A DNA stretch of 64,000 nt from Prado023 sp963818445 (GCA_963818445.1 CAWFSG010000012.1:163874-227873), one strand, 5' to 3'. Positions 8,268 to 17,311 are shown, counted from the first letter of the stretch. The notes: generated by a model from the letters alone, not told the origin. Program-made: numbers and translations.

Positions 8268-9635
8268 ATGAGCGGCACGCACCTGACCGACGCACCAGAC
8301 CCACCGGCCCCCACCCGCGACGAGATCCTGACCCTGGCTGAGCGCTACGTCTGCCCCGATCGCGTGCGCACGTTCGCCGCGCTCGGCGCCGGGATCGTCA
8401 TGGGCCGCCGCGAGGGCTACCGGATCTCCGACGTCGACGGCCGCAGCTGGCTGGACCTGCACCTCAACGGCGGCGTGTTCAACCTGGGGCACCGCAATCC
8501 CGAGCTCATCGCCGTGCTGGTCGACGCCCTGGACTCCCTCGACATCGGCAACCACCACTTCCCCAGCGTCGAGCGCTCGCTGCTCGCCGCGGACCTCGTC
8601 GAGCGCACGCCCGGCATGGCCTACACGGTCTTCGCCAGCGGCGGCGGCGAGGCGATCGACCTGGCGATCAAGTCCGCCCGCCGGGCGACCGGGCGCCGCC
8701 GGGTCGTCTCCGTGGCCGGGGCCTATCACGGGCACACCGGGCTGGCCCTGGCCGCGGGGGACCGCGAGGCGGCCGAGGCGTTCCTGTCCACCGGCCCGGA
8801 CGACGAGTTCCCCCAGGTCCCCTTCAACGACCTGCACGCCCTCGAAGCTGCGCTGGCCGCCGCGCCCGCGGCCGCGGTGATCCTCGAGACGATCCCGGCC
8901 ACAATCGGGTTCCCGGTGCCCGACGCCGGCTACCTCGCCGGGGTCCGCGAGCTGTGCGACCGCTTCGGCGTGCTGTACATCGCCGATGAGGTGCAGACCG
9001 GGCTGGGCCGTACCGGGTCGCTCTGGGCGGTGCAGCGCGCGGCCGTCACCCCGGACATCCTCGTGACCGGCAAGGGCCTGTCCGGGGGCCTCTACCCGAT
9101 CGCCGCCACGTTGCTGTCCGCACGTGCCGGGGCCTGGCTCGAGGACGACGGCTGGTCGAACGTCTCCACGTTCGGCGGGTCCGAGCTCGGCTGCCGCGTT
9201 GCCCGCGCGGTTCTGGACATCACGACCCGCGCGGAGACCTCCGCACGGGTGGACGCCCTCACGGCCACGTTCGGCACCGGCCTCGCTGACATCGCCGCGC
9301 GGCACCCGGAGTGGCTCGTCGAGGTCCGCCAGTCCGGCCTGGTGATCGGGCTGCGATTCGCCCATCCGATGGGTGGGATGCTGATGACCCGGGCCTGCTA
9401 CGACGCTGGCATCTGGGCCATGTTCGCCGGGTTCGACCGCTCGGTCCTGCAGTTCAAGCCCGGCCTGCTGATGTCCGACGCCGAGGCCGGCGAGGCGCTG
9501 GCGCGGCTCGAGGCTGCGATCGCCGGGCTCCTCGGCACCGGCATCCTTGAGGACCCGGGACTGGTCTCCCGGATGTTCGCCCGGGTGGCCCCACCCCACG
9601 GCGACACGCCCTCCCCAGAAGGGGTGCACCGATGA
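8268..9635 (+). CDS. Class III PLP-dependent aminotransferase / phospholyase-like enzyme
   Basis: This is a 455-residue fold-type I PLP enzyme of the ornithine/omega-aminotransferase class. Seen motifs are the phosphate-binding SGGGEAIDLAIKSAR (~124-138), GAYHGHT (151-157), IADEVQTGLGRTG with cofactor-binding Asp240, and TGKGLSGG with the PLP Schiff-base Lys269. The start at 8268 is preferred over one 21 codons upstream because a -10-like GATACT ends exactly 6 nt before it, the spacing seen at other leaderless genes here. Its stop overlaps the next ATG (ATGA), coupling it to a kinase-like protein. Class III enzymes next to small-molecule kinases are often phospholyases acting on phosphorylated amino alcohols, so transamination is not the only option. 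The substrate is unknown. Confidence 0.85.
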   Translation: MSGTHLTDAPDPPAPTRDEILTLAERYVCPDRVRTFAALGAGIVMGRREGYRISDVDGRSWLDLHLNGGVFNLGHRNPELIAVLVDALDSLDIGNHHFPSVERSLLAADLVERTPGMAYTVFASGGGEAIDLAIKSARRATGRRRVVSVAGAYHGHTGLALAAGDREAAEAFLSTGPDDEFPQVPFNDLHALEAALAAAPAAAVILETIPATIGFPVPDAGYLAGVRELCDRFGVLYIADEVQTGLGRTGSLWAVQRAAVTPDILVTGKGLSGGLYPIAATLLSARAGAWLEDDGWSNVSTFGGSELGCRVARAVLDITTRAETSARVDALTATFGTGLADIAARHPEWLVEVRQSGLVIGLRFAHPMGGMLMTRACYDAGIWAMFAGFDRSVLQFKPGLLMSDAEAGEALARLEAAIAGLLGTGILEDPGLVSRMFARVAPPHGDTPSPEGVHR

Positions 9636-10660
9636 GCGCCGACCCCACCGAAGTCCCGGGCGCCACCCCCGATCGCGACCACCTGAAGGCCGTCCTGACC
9701 GACACCGAGCGCCGGCTGAACCCCGCGAACCCTGAGTCCGGCGGCCACGTCACCGTCCTGGCCTACGGCGAGATCTCCGCCGCGCTCACCACCGATGAGC
9801 TGCCCGGGCTGGTGTGCAAGCGGATGGCGGGGTTTCCCGACGAGGCATCGGTCAGCGTGTACCTGGACCTCGTGGACGAGTACCTGATTGAGCTCGCCGC
9901 AGCAGGGCTCAGCGTGGTGCCGACCGAGGCGATCCCGGTCCACCGACCCGGCCGTCCGCCGGTGGTCTACCTGGTGCAGCCGCGCATGGAATCCCAGACC
10001 CTGGGCCACAAGCAGCTGCACGCGACCGACGATGAGGGCCTGGCCACGGCAATGGGTCAGGTGCTCAACTCGGTCGCCCTGCTGTCCCAGCGCAGCGCCG
10101 GACGGACGGACGGGGTCGAGGTGGCCCTGGACGGCCAGCTGTCGAACTGGTCGTTCCTCGAGACAGCCCCGGCATCACCCGCGTCGCTGCCGTCCGCGGA
10201 ACCTGGTGCACCGACCGAGGCCCCGACGCAGCCCGTGCTCATCGACGTCGGGACCCCCTTCATCCGCCGCAACGGCCGGCACAGCCTCGACGCCCGGGTC
10301 ATCCTCGCCCCCGCTCCGCCGGGGATCCGGGCCCTCCTGCTCCGGTTCGTCGCCGACTCCTACCAGGACGACTACTTCGTCCCCCGCACGGTCGCGCTGG
10401 ACCTGCTGGGCAACTTCCACAAGGAGGGCGCCCCGAAGAGGATCGGCACCGGCCTGGACGTCGTCAACGAGTGGCTGGTGGCCACCGACATCCCCGGCCC
10501 ACGCGATCCGATCCAGCCCAAGGAGGTCGACGACTACTACCGCCGGGACGCCCAGCTCCTCGGGCTCTTCCTGCAGGCACGACGCGCGGACCGGGCCATC
10601 CGCACGAAGGTCCTGCGCCAGCCCTACGACTTCCTCCTGCCCGGCAAGGTCACCCGCTGA
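9632..10660 (+). CDS. DUF6206-type protein with kinase-fold signature
   Basis: This 342-residue protein is translated from an ATG overlapping the aminotransferase stop. I believe it belongs to the uncharacterised DUF6206 group. By eye it carries the protein-kinase/APH landmarks: a strand-turn YGEIS (~45-49) and VCK with Lys63 as candidate ATP lysine, DGQLSN with Asp167 and Asn172 (the five-residue Asp-Asn spacing of kinase catalytic loops), and IDVG with Asp205 in place of DFG. The insert at ~178-200 is Pro/Ala-rich. A small-molecule phosphotransferase is therefore the best guess, with the partner enzyme acting before or after it. There are no membrane segments. It ends 3 bp from the convergent lipoprotein gene at 10664. 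The family call rests on memory and the kinase reading on motif spacing only. Confidence 0.65.
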   Translation: MSADPTEVPGATPDRDHLKAVLTDTERRLNPANPESGGHVTVLAYGEISAALTTDELPGLVCKRMAGFPDEASVSVYLDLVDEYLIELAAAGLSVVPTEAIPVHRPGRPPVVYLVQPRMESQTLGHKQLHATDDEGLATAMGQVLNSVALLSQRSAGRTDGVEVALDGQLSNWSFLETAPASPASLPSAEPGAPTEAPTQPVLIDVGTPFIRRNGRHSLDARVILAPAPPGIRALLLRFVADSYQDDYFVPRTVALDLLGNFHKEGAPKRIGTGLDVVNEWLVATDIPGPRDPIQPKEVDDYYRRDAQLLGLFLQARRADRAIRTKVLRQPYDFLLPGKVTR

Positions 10661-10663
10661 GCC

Positions 10664-12010
10664 TCAGCCGGCATCCCAGCCGCTGACTGCGACGACCCGA
10701 CTGCTCGATTCAGCCAGGGGGTCGGGGCCGACGACGTTGGCGATCACCACCGACCCGTCGCCGGAGATCCGCAACGTCCCCTCACCTGTCGAGGGCTCGT
10801 AGCCGTTCTCCACGAGCAGGGCGCCGATGTCGGTCTCAACCGCCGAGCTCACGTCCCGGACGGCACCGTGGTTCACCACCCACCGGCCGTCGCTGCTGGC
10901 CTGGCGGAAGGTGTCGAACGGGTAGTTCGGCATGGCCGGCGTGCTCACGAACTCCTGCATCCAGGGCAACGGGGTCACCTCGCCAGTCGCCACGTCATAG
11001 GCGGCGTACTCCGGCACCACCTCGGCCTCGGGCGCCTCGGCCTCGACACCCCGGCGGATGAACACCGTACCGCCGTCGCGGGTCATGCCCCCGCTGCCGT
11101 CCACGCTGCGGGTCTCACCGGTCCTGGTGAAGTACAGCGTGTCCGCCTCCCAGCCGACCTTCCCGTACTCGCCGCCCGTGGACCGGTTGCCGTCCACGTG
11201 AACGACGCTGCCGTCAGCCGAGATCTGGGGGTAGCTCATGCCCTCGTCGTTGAACTCATCGTCGTCGTTCTCACGACCGAACCGGTTGACGCCGCAGAGC
11301 ACGGTGGTTCGGGTCAACTCACCCGTCGTCAGGTCCTTCACGTAGAGGACTGGCTCCTTGGGCTCGTCGTAGTTGGCACAGAACGCGGCGATGCGCCCGT
11401 CACCGGAGACTGAGTCGGCGGAGATGTTCAGGTGTGGCGCCCAGTGGTAGTCGCAGCCACCCTCACAGTCGCTGGCCTTCCACGACGGTTCGAGCGGCAC
11501 GCCAGAGGAGTCCGTGTCGATGCGGGTCCGTGCACCGCTGGCCGAGTCCACCAGGTAGACCCCGCCGGAGGGGAACCATCCGACCACGCTGGTGTCCACC
11601 TGCTCCACGACCAGGGTCGGGGTCTCGGGGATCATCGCGCCCTGCTCGGCCATCGAGCAGAAGCCGAGGTCCGGGTCTGCCCAGTCGCAGAGGATCGTCT
11701 GCTCACCAGTCGCGCGGTTCATCAGGACCAGTGGCTTGGGCTGGTCACTGCCCGGCTCCCGCGGCTCGTTGCCGACCACCCACGTGGCGTCATGGGAGAT
11801 GTCGTTCACGTAGACCATCCCCAGTGGTGTGACGGACGGGCCTGCCGCGGGGGTCGTCGACGGGGCGACGGTCGGGGATCCGGACGGTCCCGACGCCGAC
11901 CCCCCGCCTGCGCCACTGCCGCAGCCGGGCAGCACCCCCAGGACCAGGGCGACGCCGGCCACAACGGCCAATGCCCGGACGTGCACCGCACGACGGCGCA
12001 TCCCGTCCAC
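10664..12010 (-). CDS. Secreted lipoprotein with propeller-like repeats
   Basis: This is a 448-residue lipoprotein with an N-terminal basic region, a hydrophobic stretch and lipobox LPGC (Cys ~30), followed by a Gly/Ser/Pro linker. The rest is a run of short units in which ISxDG or SGDGR precedes a beta hairpin (for example GDGRIAAFCAN, LYVKDLTTGELT, SSDGRWVVN). This is the pattern of TolB/WD40-like beta-propellers. It shares the AFCAN...LYVKD block with the secreted protein at 48433-49644, so the two are paralogues. The mature protein should be anchored on the outer face of the membrane; its role is unknown. The start could be M1 or M4. Confidence 0.75.
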   Translation of the reverse strand: MDGMRRRAVHVRALAVVAGVALVLGVLPGCGSGAGGGSASGPSGSPTVAPSTTPAAGPSVTPLGMVYVNDISHDATWVVGNEPREPGSDQPKPLVLMNRATGEQTILCDWADPDLGFCSMAEQGAMIPETPTLVVEQVDTSVVGWFPSGGVYLVDSASGARTRIDTDSSGVPLEPSWKASDCEGGCDYHWAPHLNISADSVSGDGRIAAFCANYDEPKEPVLYVKDLTTGELTRTTVLCGVNRFGRENDDDEFNDEGMSYPQISADGSVVHVDGNRSTGGEYGKVGWEADTLYFTRTGETRSVDGSGGMTRDGGTVFIRRGVEAEAPEAEVVPEYAAYDVATGEVTPLPWMQEFVSTPAMPNYPFDTFRQASSDGRWVVNHGAVRDVSSAVETDIGALLVENGYEPSTGEGTLRISGDGSVVIANVVGPDPLAESSSRVVAVSGWDAG

Positions 12011-12114
12011 CTCCCCATGCGGGCGACGAAGGGCGGGCCGCCCACACCTCCATGCTCGCGCGGAGGTTCAGGCGGCGACAGTGCCATTGGCCCCGACGAA
12101 GAAGGGCCCCGCGA

Positions 12115-12609
12115 CTAACCGGTCCGGCGGAGGAGAAAGGGCGCGCCGTGGGGGGGCGAGGCCGGGATCCCGAATGTCATCCCGAGCAGCACACCGTCGC
12201 CGAAGGGGCGCAGCTCGTCGGTGACGCGCGGCCAGGGGAAGGGCGCATCCACCGGGTAGACGACGATCAGGGCCGGTCGGCCATCCAACCGTGAGGGCCC
12301 GATCGCCGCCTTGATCGGCACCGAGTCGCTGACCTGCCCGCCGGAGCGCACCAGGTTCACGCCCACCAGGTCCGCCGTCCCGCCCTCAGTCGGCCCGCCC
12401 TCCGCCGCCGCGAACCGCTTGCCGCACCAGCCTGGCATCCGCCCGAGCCGGGTCATCACCGGACCGGCCGCCCGCAGCCATCCGGGGCCGATGAACTCGC
12501 CCTCGTGCGTACCCACCAGGTCGGCCAGGGTTGGATCCGGCGCGGACCGGAACGCCTGACGCAGGGCGCTCATCGAGCCGAGATCGACCGTTCCCGGGTC
12601 GATGCTCAT
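12115..12609 (-). CDS. Hypothetical protein, 164 residues
   Basis: The start at ATG 12609 has GGAGGAG about 5 nt upstream; an earlier ATG five codons upstream would bury that site inside the gene. The protein has no signal peptide or membrane helix. It contains the segments LVGTHEGEFIGPGWLR, GWCGKRF, LVGVNLVRSG and LIVVYPVDAPFPWPRVTDELR, and ends with a beta-rich tail. It is compact, looks enzymatic or ligand-binding, and I do not recognise the family. It lies 38 bp downstream of the PLP decarboxylase and may be the last gene of the operon starting at 15556. Confidence 0.65.
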   Translation of the reverse strand: MSIDPGTVDLGSMSALRQAFRSAPDPTLADLVGTHEGEFIGPGWLRAAGPVMTRLGRMPGWCGKRFAAAEGGPTEGGTADLVGVNLVRSGGQVSDSVPIKAAIGPSRLDGRPALIVVYPVDAPFPWPRVTDELRPFGDGVLLGMTFGIPASPPHGAPFLLRRTG

Positions 12610-12647
12610 CGCGCTCCTCCTCACGTCCGACCGTCAGCCTGCGCCCC

Positions 12648-14144
12648 TCACTGCTTCGACGGGCGCAGGAGGTTGCCCAAGACCTCGATCAGCAGCCACT
12701 CGACGAGCGGCTCCGGGGCGAGATCCAGTATCGCGTTGAGGGTTGCGCGCCGCTCGGGCAGGCCCTCGCCCCCGCCATCCCCCCCGAGAGAGATCCCTGC
12801 GGCGGCGAGCACCATGTCGACCGCCCCCGGGGGCAGGCTGCTCGGGTCGAGGGAGGCCGCCATGGCCAGCAGCCCCGGATCCACCTCGACCCGCCCGAGG
12901 GGGCGGGCGGACTCCACCGAGGCCGCAAGGTCTTCCAGGAATGTGTCGGTCTGGGGCTCGTGGACCGGCATGACGCAGATGTGCGCCGTAGGCGGCCCGC
13001 CGTGCCCGGGCTGGACGCCCAGCAGCCATCCGCGCGTGACCATCTCGTCGGCAACCACCCGGATGTCCGGATCCTCCGGGCCACCGTCGTCGGTGAACGC
13101 CAGCAGCGTGGAACCGGTCTCGCCGACCGCGTGTATCCCGGGGATGGCTGCGATGCCATCGACGAGCGCCCTGGTCGCCCGCCACGCCGAGAGGGCCAGC
13201 TCGCGATAGCCCTCGCGGCCGATCTTGTGCACGTAGGCCCAGGCGATCGCTGGCGCGAAACCGCCGCGGGAGCTCAGCAGGGTCGGGTTGACCACCGGGT
13301 ATCCGTTCCAGGCCGCGTTGGAGAACCAGTGGTACCGGCGCAGCCCGAAGTCGCGGTGCAGCAGGATCGACACGCCCTTCGGGGTGTAGGCGTACTTGTG
13401 CAGGTCGACCGACACCGAGGTGACCCCGGGGATCATCAGCCCGATCGGGGGCAGGCCCTCGGCCTCCCTGATGAACGGCACGGTCCAGCCACCGATGCAG
13501 GCATCCACGTGGCAGAGGACGTCGCGCTCGGCCGCGGCAGCCGCGATCGGCTCGATTGGATCGACGATCCCGTGGGCGTACGACGGCGCCGAGACCACGA
13601 CCATGGCCGTGCGCTCGTCGATCGCCGCGATCATCGCCTCGGCGTCGGCAGCGAACGTGACGGGGTCGATCGGGACCGATACCAGCTCCACGTCGAACAG
13701 GTGGCAGGCCTTCACGAACGCCGGGTGCACGGAGGAGGGGGCCACGAGCGTGGGGTGGCCCAGCGGCTGACCGACCTTGGCGCGCCACCGCTCGCGGGCA
13801 CCGAGGACGGCCAGGGCGCACGACTCGGTGCCACCGCTGGTCATCGTCCCGACCTCCTCTGGGCTGCCGCTGCCGAGCACGCTCAGGGCCGCGGCCACCA
13901 GGTCGTTCTCCACCGCCGCGAAGCTCGGGAACGCTGTTGGGTCCAGGCCGTTGACGTGCTCGGACAGGGCGAACGCCCGGAGGCCCAGGTCCTCGAGGTC
14001 GTCCCGATCGGGGTCGTAGACGTACGACGTCGTTCGACCGCCCTTGACGGGCACGTCGAGCTCGCGCAGGGCGGCCAGCGTCGCGAGGATCACCTCGTCG
14101 GGCAGGCCCTGGTCGGGGAAGGCGGGGGGCAGGGATGCGGTCAT
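12648..14144 (-). CDS. PLP-dependent decarboxylase/lyase, sphingosine-phosphate-lyase-like
   Basis: This 498-residue fold-type I PLP enzyme resembles group II decarboxylases and sphingosine-1-phosphate lyases. Motifs include TSGGTES (~102-108), HVDACIGGW with cofactor Asp214, and SVDLHKYAYTPKG with Schiff-base Lys250; the HKY-x-x-x-PKG form is the S1P-lyase style. There is no membrane anchor, so it is cytoplasmic. The start at 14144 overlaps the stop of the symporter gene (ATGA), giving a transporter-lyase pair that probably imports and cleaves or decarboxylates one substrate. The ~60 residues after the usual domain end (from ~440) are an extra tail. The substrate cannot be read from sequence. 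Confidence 0.85.
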   Translation of the reverse strand: MTASLPPAFPDQGLPDEVILATLAALRELDVPVKGGRTTSYVYDPDRDDLEDLGLRAFALSEHVNGLDPTAFPSFAAVENDLVAAALSVLGSGSPEEVGTMTSGGTESCALAVLGARERWRAKVGQPLGHPTLVAPSSVHPAFVKACHLFDVELVSVPIDPVTFAADAEAMIAAIDERTAMVVVSAPSYAHGIVDPIEPIAAAAAERDVLCHVDACIGGWTVPFIREAEGLPPIGLMIPGVTSVSVDLHKYAYTPKGVSILLHRDFGLRRYHWFSNAAWNGYPVVNPTLLSSRGGFAPAIAWAYVHKIGREGYRELALSAWRATRALVDGIAAIPGIHAVGETGSTLLAFTDDGGPEDPDIRVVADEMVTRGWLLGVQPGHGGPPTAHICVMPVHEPQTDTFLEDLAASVESARPLGRVEVDPGLLAMAASLDPSSLPPGAVDMVLAAAGISLGGDGGGEGLPERRATLNAILDLAPEPLVEWLLIEVLGNLLRPSKQ

Positions 14145-15556
14145 GACGGGGTTCCTTCGGGTGTGGTCGCGGTGCCGAGCTTGGCGAACTCGACGCCGTA
14201 CCGGTGGATGAAGGGGATGCTGATCAGGACGAGGATCGCGGGTACGGCCGTGAATGCCATCAGGACGCCGGTGATCGCCGAGTCGGGCTGGGTGACCTGC
14301 TCGTCGGCCTTGCTGGAGACGAACCCGGTCAGCGCGAGCACCACGAGGACCAGACCTGGCCCGAGGGCGAACCCGAGGGTCTCCCCGGCGGTCCACATCC
14401 CCGTGAACACCCCGGCCCGGACCTCGCCGGTGCGCTCGCGGTCGGCGGCCACCGCGTCGGGCATCATCGCCAGCGGGAACATCTGGCATCCGCCGTACGC
14501 GATGCCGCAGACGGCGATGGCCCCGGCCACCGTGGCCAGCCCCAGGTTCCGGCCCCCGATGAACAGGATCACCGCTCCGACCAGGAACACGAGGGTGGAG
14601 GCCAGGAATCCGCGGGTCTTGCCGAACCGGTGGGCCACCCAGTTCCAGAACGGCATCACCACGATCGCCGGCGCCACCAGGCAGACGAACAGGATGGTGA
14701 TCGAGGTGGGCTTCCCGACGATGTATGTGGCGTAGTACTGCGCCGCCCCGAGCATCGCGGCGAAGCCCAGGGCCTGGATCACGAACCCGATCAGCAGCGC
14801 CACGAAGGCACGGTTGTGCCGGACGACACGGACCTGGTCCATCAGGCTTCCCTCGGCCGCCGGGGCAATCCGAGCCCGCGCCTTCGACAGCCCGAGGATG
14901 CACAGCCAGATGCCCGCCAGCATCAGGCCAGCCATGAACAGGGCCATCACGAAGTGACCCAGGTACGCCCCGCCGAGGGCGTCTCGGATGACCGGGGCCA
15001 GGGCCCCGCCCAGCAGGATCGCGACCGTCAGGAAGGCCACCCGCCACGCCATGAGCGTGGAGCGCTCCGCAGGCTCGTCGGTGAGCTCCGCGGACAGCGC
15101 GATGTAGGGCACCTGGAACAGCGCGAACGCCGTCGACGCGAGGATGAACGCCACGAACACCCACGCCGCCGCACCACCCGAGGCCAGCGCCGGCGGTACC
15201 GAGAAGATCAGGATGAAGGCCAGCGGCAGCACGATGCCGGCAAGCTTCAGGAACGGCAGGCGGCTGCCCACGCGGGCCGCTGCCCGGTCCGACAGGCGCC
15301 CCACGATCGGCAGGACGATCACGTCCCACGCCTTGGGGACCGCCACCACGAAGGCGGCGGCGCCGGCCGCCACGCCGAGGGTGTTGGTCAGGTAGTAGGC
15401 GAGGACCAGCCCGGGCACGGTGGCGAACACGCCCGTCCCCACGGACCCGAACGCGTACGCGACGATCGTCCGCCTGGTCAGGTGCAGCTCATCGGTCCCC
15501 GCGGCACCGGCGCCGCCGTCCCCACCCTGCGGCTGCGACAGCGCACTTGACGACAT
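14141..15556 (-). CDS. GPH-family (MFS_2) cation symporter
   Basis: This 471-residue membrane protein has about 12 hydrophobic segments and matches the glycoside-pentoside-hexuronide:cation symporter group. Supporting features are the VPKAWDVIVLPIVGRLSDR loop after helix 2, FALFQVPYIALSAELTD, and the ERTGEVRAGVFTGMWTAGETLGF region. It probably imports a polar substrate with Na+ or H+. It is first in an operon with the PLP lyase, whose ATG overlaps its stop, so the lyase substrate is likely what is carried. An N-terminal ~25-residue hydrophilic tail precedes helix 1. The upstream gap to 15688 is 132 bp. Confidence 0.85.
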   Translation of the reverse strand: MSSSALSQPQGGDGGAGAAGTDELHLTRRTIVAYAFGSVGTGVFATVPGLVLAYYLTNTLGVAAGAAAFVVAVPKAWDVIVLPIVGRLSDRAAARVGSRLPFLKLAGIVLPLAFILIFSVPPALASGGAAAWVFVAFILASTAFALFQVPYIALSAELTDEPAERSTLMAWRVAFLTVAILLGGALAPVIRDALGGAYLGHFVMALFMAGLMLAGIWLCILGLSKARARIAPAAEGSLMDQVRVVRHNRAFVALLIGFVIQALGFAAMLGAAQYYATYIVGKPTSITILFVCLVAPAIVVMPFWNWVAHRFGKTRGFLASTLVFLVGAVILFIGGRNLGLATVAGAIAVCGIAYGGCQMFPLAMMPDAVAADRERTGEVRAGVFTGMWTAGETLGFALGPGLVLVVLALTGFVSSKADEQVTQPDSAITGVLMAFTAVPAILVLISIPFIHRYGVEFAKLGTATTPEGTPS

Positions 15557-15688
15557 GATCCGGACGCTACAGCGGCAGGCACCGGCGTCGCGTGGTCACC
15601 GAGGGCAGCGCTGGACCTTGCCCTTGCTCGAGGGCCCAAGCGTTCAGCCCGCCAGCGCAGTCTGCAGACGATCAGGAACGGCGGACGG

Positions 15689-16888
15689 TCAGCCGCCCAG
15701 GAGCTCGGCTGCCCGCCGCCCACTGGCCAGTGCGCCGTTGATGCTCGGCCCCTGACGATGGTCGCCCGCCAGGACCATGCCGGAGCTCACCACCTGCGGC
15801 CGCGCGACGCCCACCGCCGGAAGTGCGGCGGCGATCGGGTAGTGGGCGATCAGCTCGAGGTCCCGGGGCGCGACGCCGAGCATCCGCGCCGAATCCTCGC
15901 GCGCCCACAGCTCGCCCTCCGTCGAGTCGTGGAACCCCACCGCCGAGGCCGCGACCAGGCGCCGGCCGGCGGGTGCGTAGGTCGGCGCCACGTCACTCAT
16001 CACGGCGACGTTGGCAAGGCGCACGTCGGGTGACACCAGCAGCATGGGGTGCCGGCGGGGCAGGTCGGCGGCGGCGAAGTACCAGGTCGTCAGCGCCCGC
16101 CACGTGGTCGCCGACGCGGTCGGGACCAGCACGGCCGGGTCCCCCACGGCCACGATCACGTCATCGGCCAGCCACTCGGTGTCGGCGGTCGTGACCCTCC
16201 CGGACCGCGCGGAGAGCACGGGTGAGTCCGTCAGGACGGAGAGCCCATCGGCGAGTCGCCTCGGCAGCTCGTCCATTCCCCCCTCGGGCACGCCCGGGGT
16301 CCCGGCCAGGAAGGTCCGCAGGATCTCGTCGGCGACCCCGCGTGGGGTCTCCAGGGCCGAGTCTGCGAGCACCCCGGACAGGAACGGCCGGACCAGTGCG
16401 TCGAACGCGGCATCGTCGACCCCTGCGGAACGCAGCGCCTCGCCGATGCCCTGGTCGGCCCTGCCCGGCGGGGTGCGGCGAGGGTGCAGCGGGGTGCCCA
16501 ACCGGGCCGCGTACGACCCGAACGCGGCGAGTCCGCGGCCGGCCCCCAGTGCGCGCAGCGACCGGGTCGTGGCCGGCAGGCTGCGGGGGTCGCGCCGTGG
16601 ATCTGTCAGCGGGTGCGACATGCCATCGCGCACCACGTCGACCCCGGCCGAGAACTGGCGGATGGGAAGGTCGGGCCACGCCAGGCGACCCTCCGGGTAG
16701 GCCGGGTTGTACAGCTGGAAGCCCCGATCGAGGGTGAACCCGTCGATGCGGTCGGTGCGAACCCGACCGCCGATCCCGTCCGAGGCCTCGAGGACCACCA
16801 CATCACGCCCCGCCGTCGCGAGGAGCTGCGCCGCGCGCAGCCCGGCAAGACCCGCCCCGACGACCACCACATCAGCCCTGTTCGCCAC
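15689..16888 (-). CDS. FAD-dependent amine oxidase-family oxidoreductase
   Basis: This 399-residue flavoprotein has an N-terminal dinucleotide-binding motif VVVGAGLAGLRAAQLL followed by VVVLEASDGIGGRVRTD, the two classic segments of flavin-containing amine oxidoreductases. The C-terminal VLAGDHRQGPSINGALASGRRAA is the FAD-ribityl-binding motif. The start GTG 16888 is chosen to place GAGLAG near the N-terminus; an upstream ATG at 16924 would add 12 atypical Arg-rich residues. There is no transmembrane helix. The family contains amine oxidases, phytoene desaturases and protoporphyrinogen oxidases; no carotenoid or haem genes are nearby, so the substrate is unknown. Confidence 0.85.
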   Translation of the reverse strand: MANRADVVVVGAGLAGLRAAQLLATAGRDVVVLEASDGIGGRVRTDRIDGFTLDRGFQLYNPAYPEGRLAWPDLPIRQFSAGVDVVRDGMSHPLTDPRRDPRSLPATTRSLRALGAGRGLAAFGSYAARLGTPLHPRRTPPGRADQGIGEALRSAGVDDAAFDALVRPFLSGVLADSALETPRGVADEILRTFLAGTPGVPEGGMDELPRRLADGLSVLTDSPVLSARSGRVTTADTEWLADDVIVAVGDPAVLVPTASATTWRALTTWYFAAADLPRRHPMLLVSPDVRLANVAVMSDVAPTYAPAGRRLVAASAVGFHDSTEGELWAREDSARMLGVAPRDLELIAHYPIAAALPAVGVARPQVVSSGMVLAGDHRQGPSINGALASGRRAAELLGG

Positions 16889-16933
16889 GCCCCGAAGGCT
16901 GCCGCGGACAGCCCCCCGGCGCAACCCGGCTCG

Positions 16934-16951
16934 GCCCCGCCGCGGCGGGGC
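16934..16951 (-). terminator. GC palindrome after the DUF202 genes
   Basis: This is a perfect 18-nt palindrome (GCCCCGCCG/CGGCGGGGC) lying 1 nt beyond the stop of the leftward DUF202 gene. As RNA it folds into a 6-7 bp GC stem with a tiny loop. It lacks a U tract, as is common for terminators in high-GC Gram-positives. Confidence 0.5.
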
Positions 16952-16952
16952 G

Positions 16953-17311
16953 TCAGGTGAGGACCAGGATCCCGCCGGTGACGTTGAGCATCAGGACGCA
17001 GGCTCCGGTCAGCGCGATGAGCCGGGCTGCGGGAACCAGCGAGCCGGAGGGGATCACGCCCGGCTCCACGCGCTGCCGGCGCACCGACCCGACGAGGACG
17101 CCGAGCCCGAGCACCATGGCCACGGCAGCCGCCCCCACCGCCAGGGGATTCCGGCCAGCCGAGTAGGCCAGCAGTGCCGACGGGACGCCGAGGAGGGTCA
17201 GTCCCATTCGCGCCCACGCGAGCATGGTGCGCTCCCCCGCCAGACCGGGGTCAGAGGGTTCCGAGGGTGCCGCGGCGCCCGTCCCGGTGTCCTCAGCGTC
17301 ACGAGCCTCAT
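16953..17311 (-). CDS. DUF202 membrane protein, N-terminal frameshift
   Basis: This small membrane protein has three hydrophobic helices (LTLLGVPSALLAYSAG, VGAAAVAMVLGLGVLVG, LIALTGACVLMLNVTG). The family motif AGERTMLAWARMG is encoded, but its first residues lie upstream of the first in-frame ATG (17225). That frame runs back with no start codon until a stop. An ATG at 17311 overlaps the preceding gene's stop (ATGA) but is one base out of frame. Restoring one missing base between 17282 and 17308 gives a complete 119-residue protein of normal family length. As sequenced, only the 90-residue product from 17225 is possible. Confidence 0.7.

Noticed and set aside
12531..14735. Long open frame on the plus strand opposite the PLP decarboxylase
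   Set aside because: It is antisense to a gene with clear family motifs. Long antisense frames are expected at this GC content, and it has no motif or ribosome site of its own.
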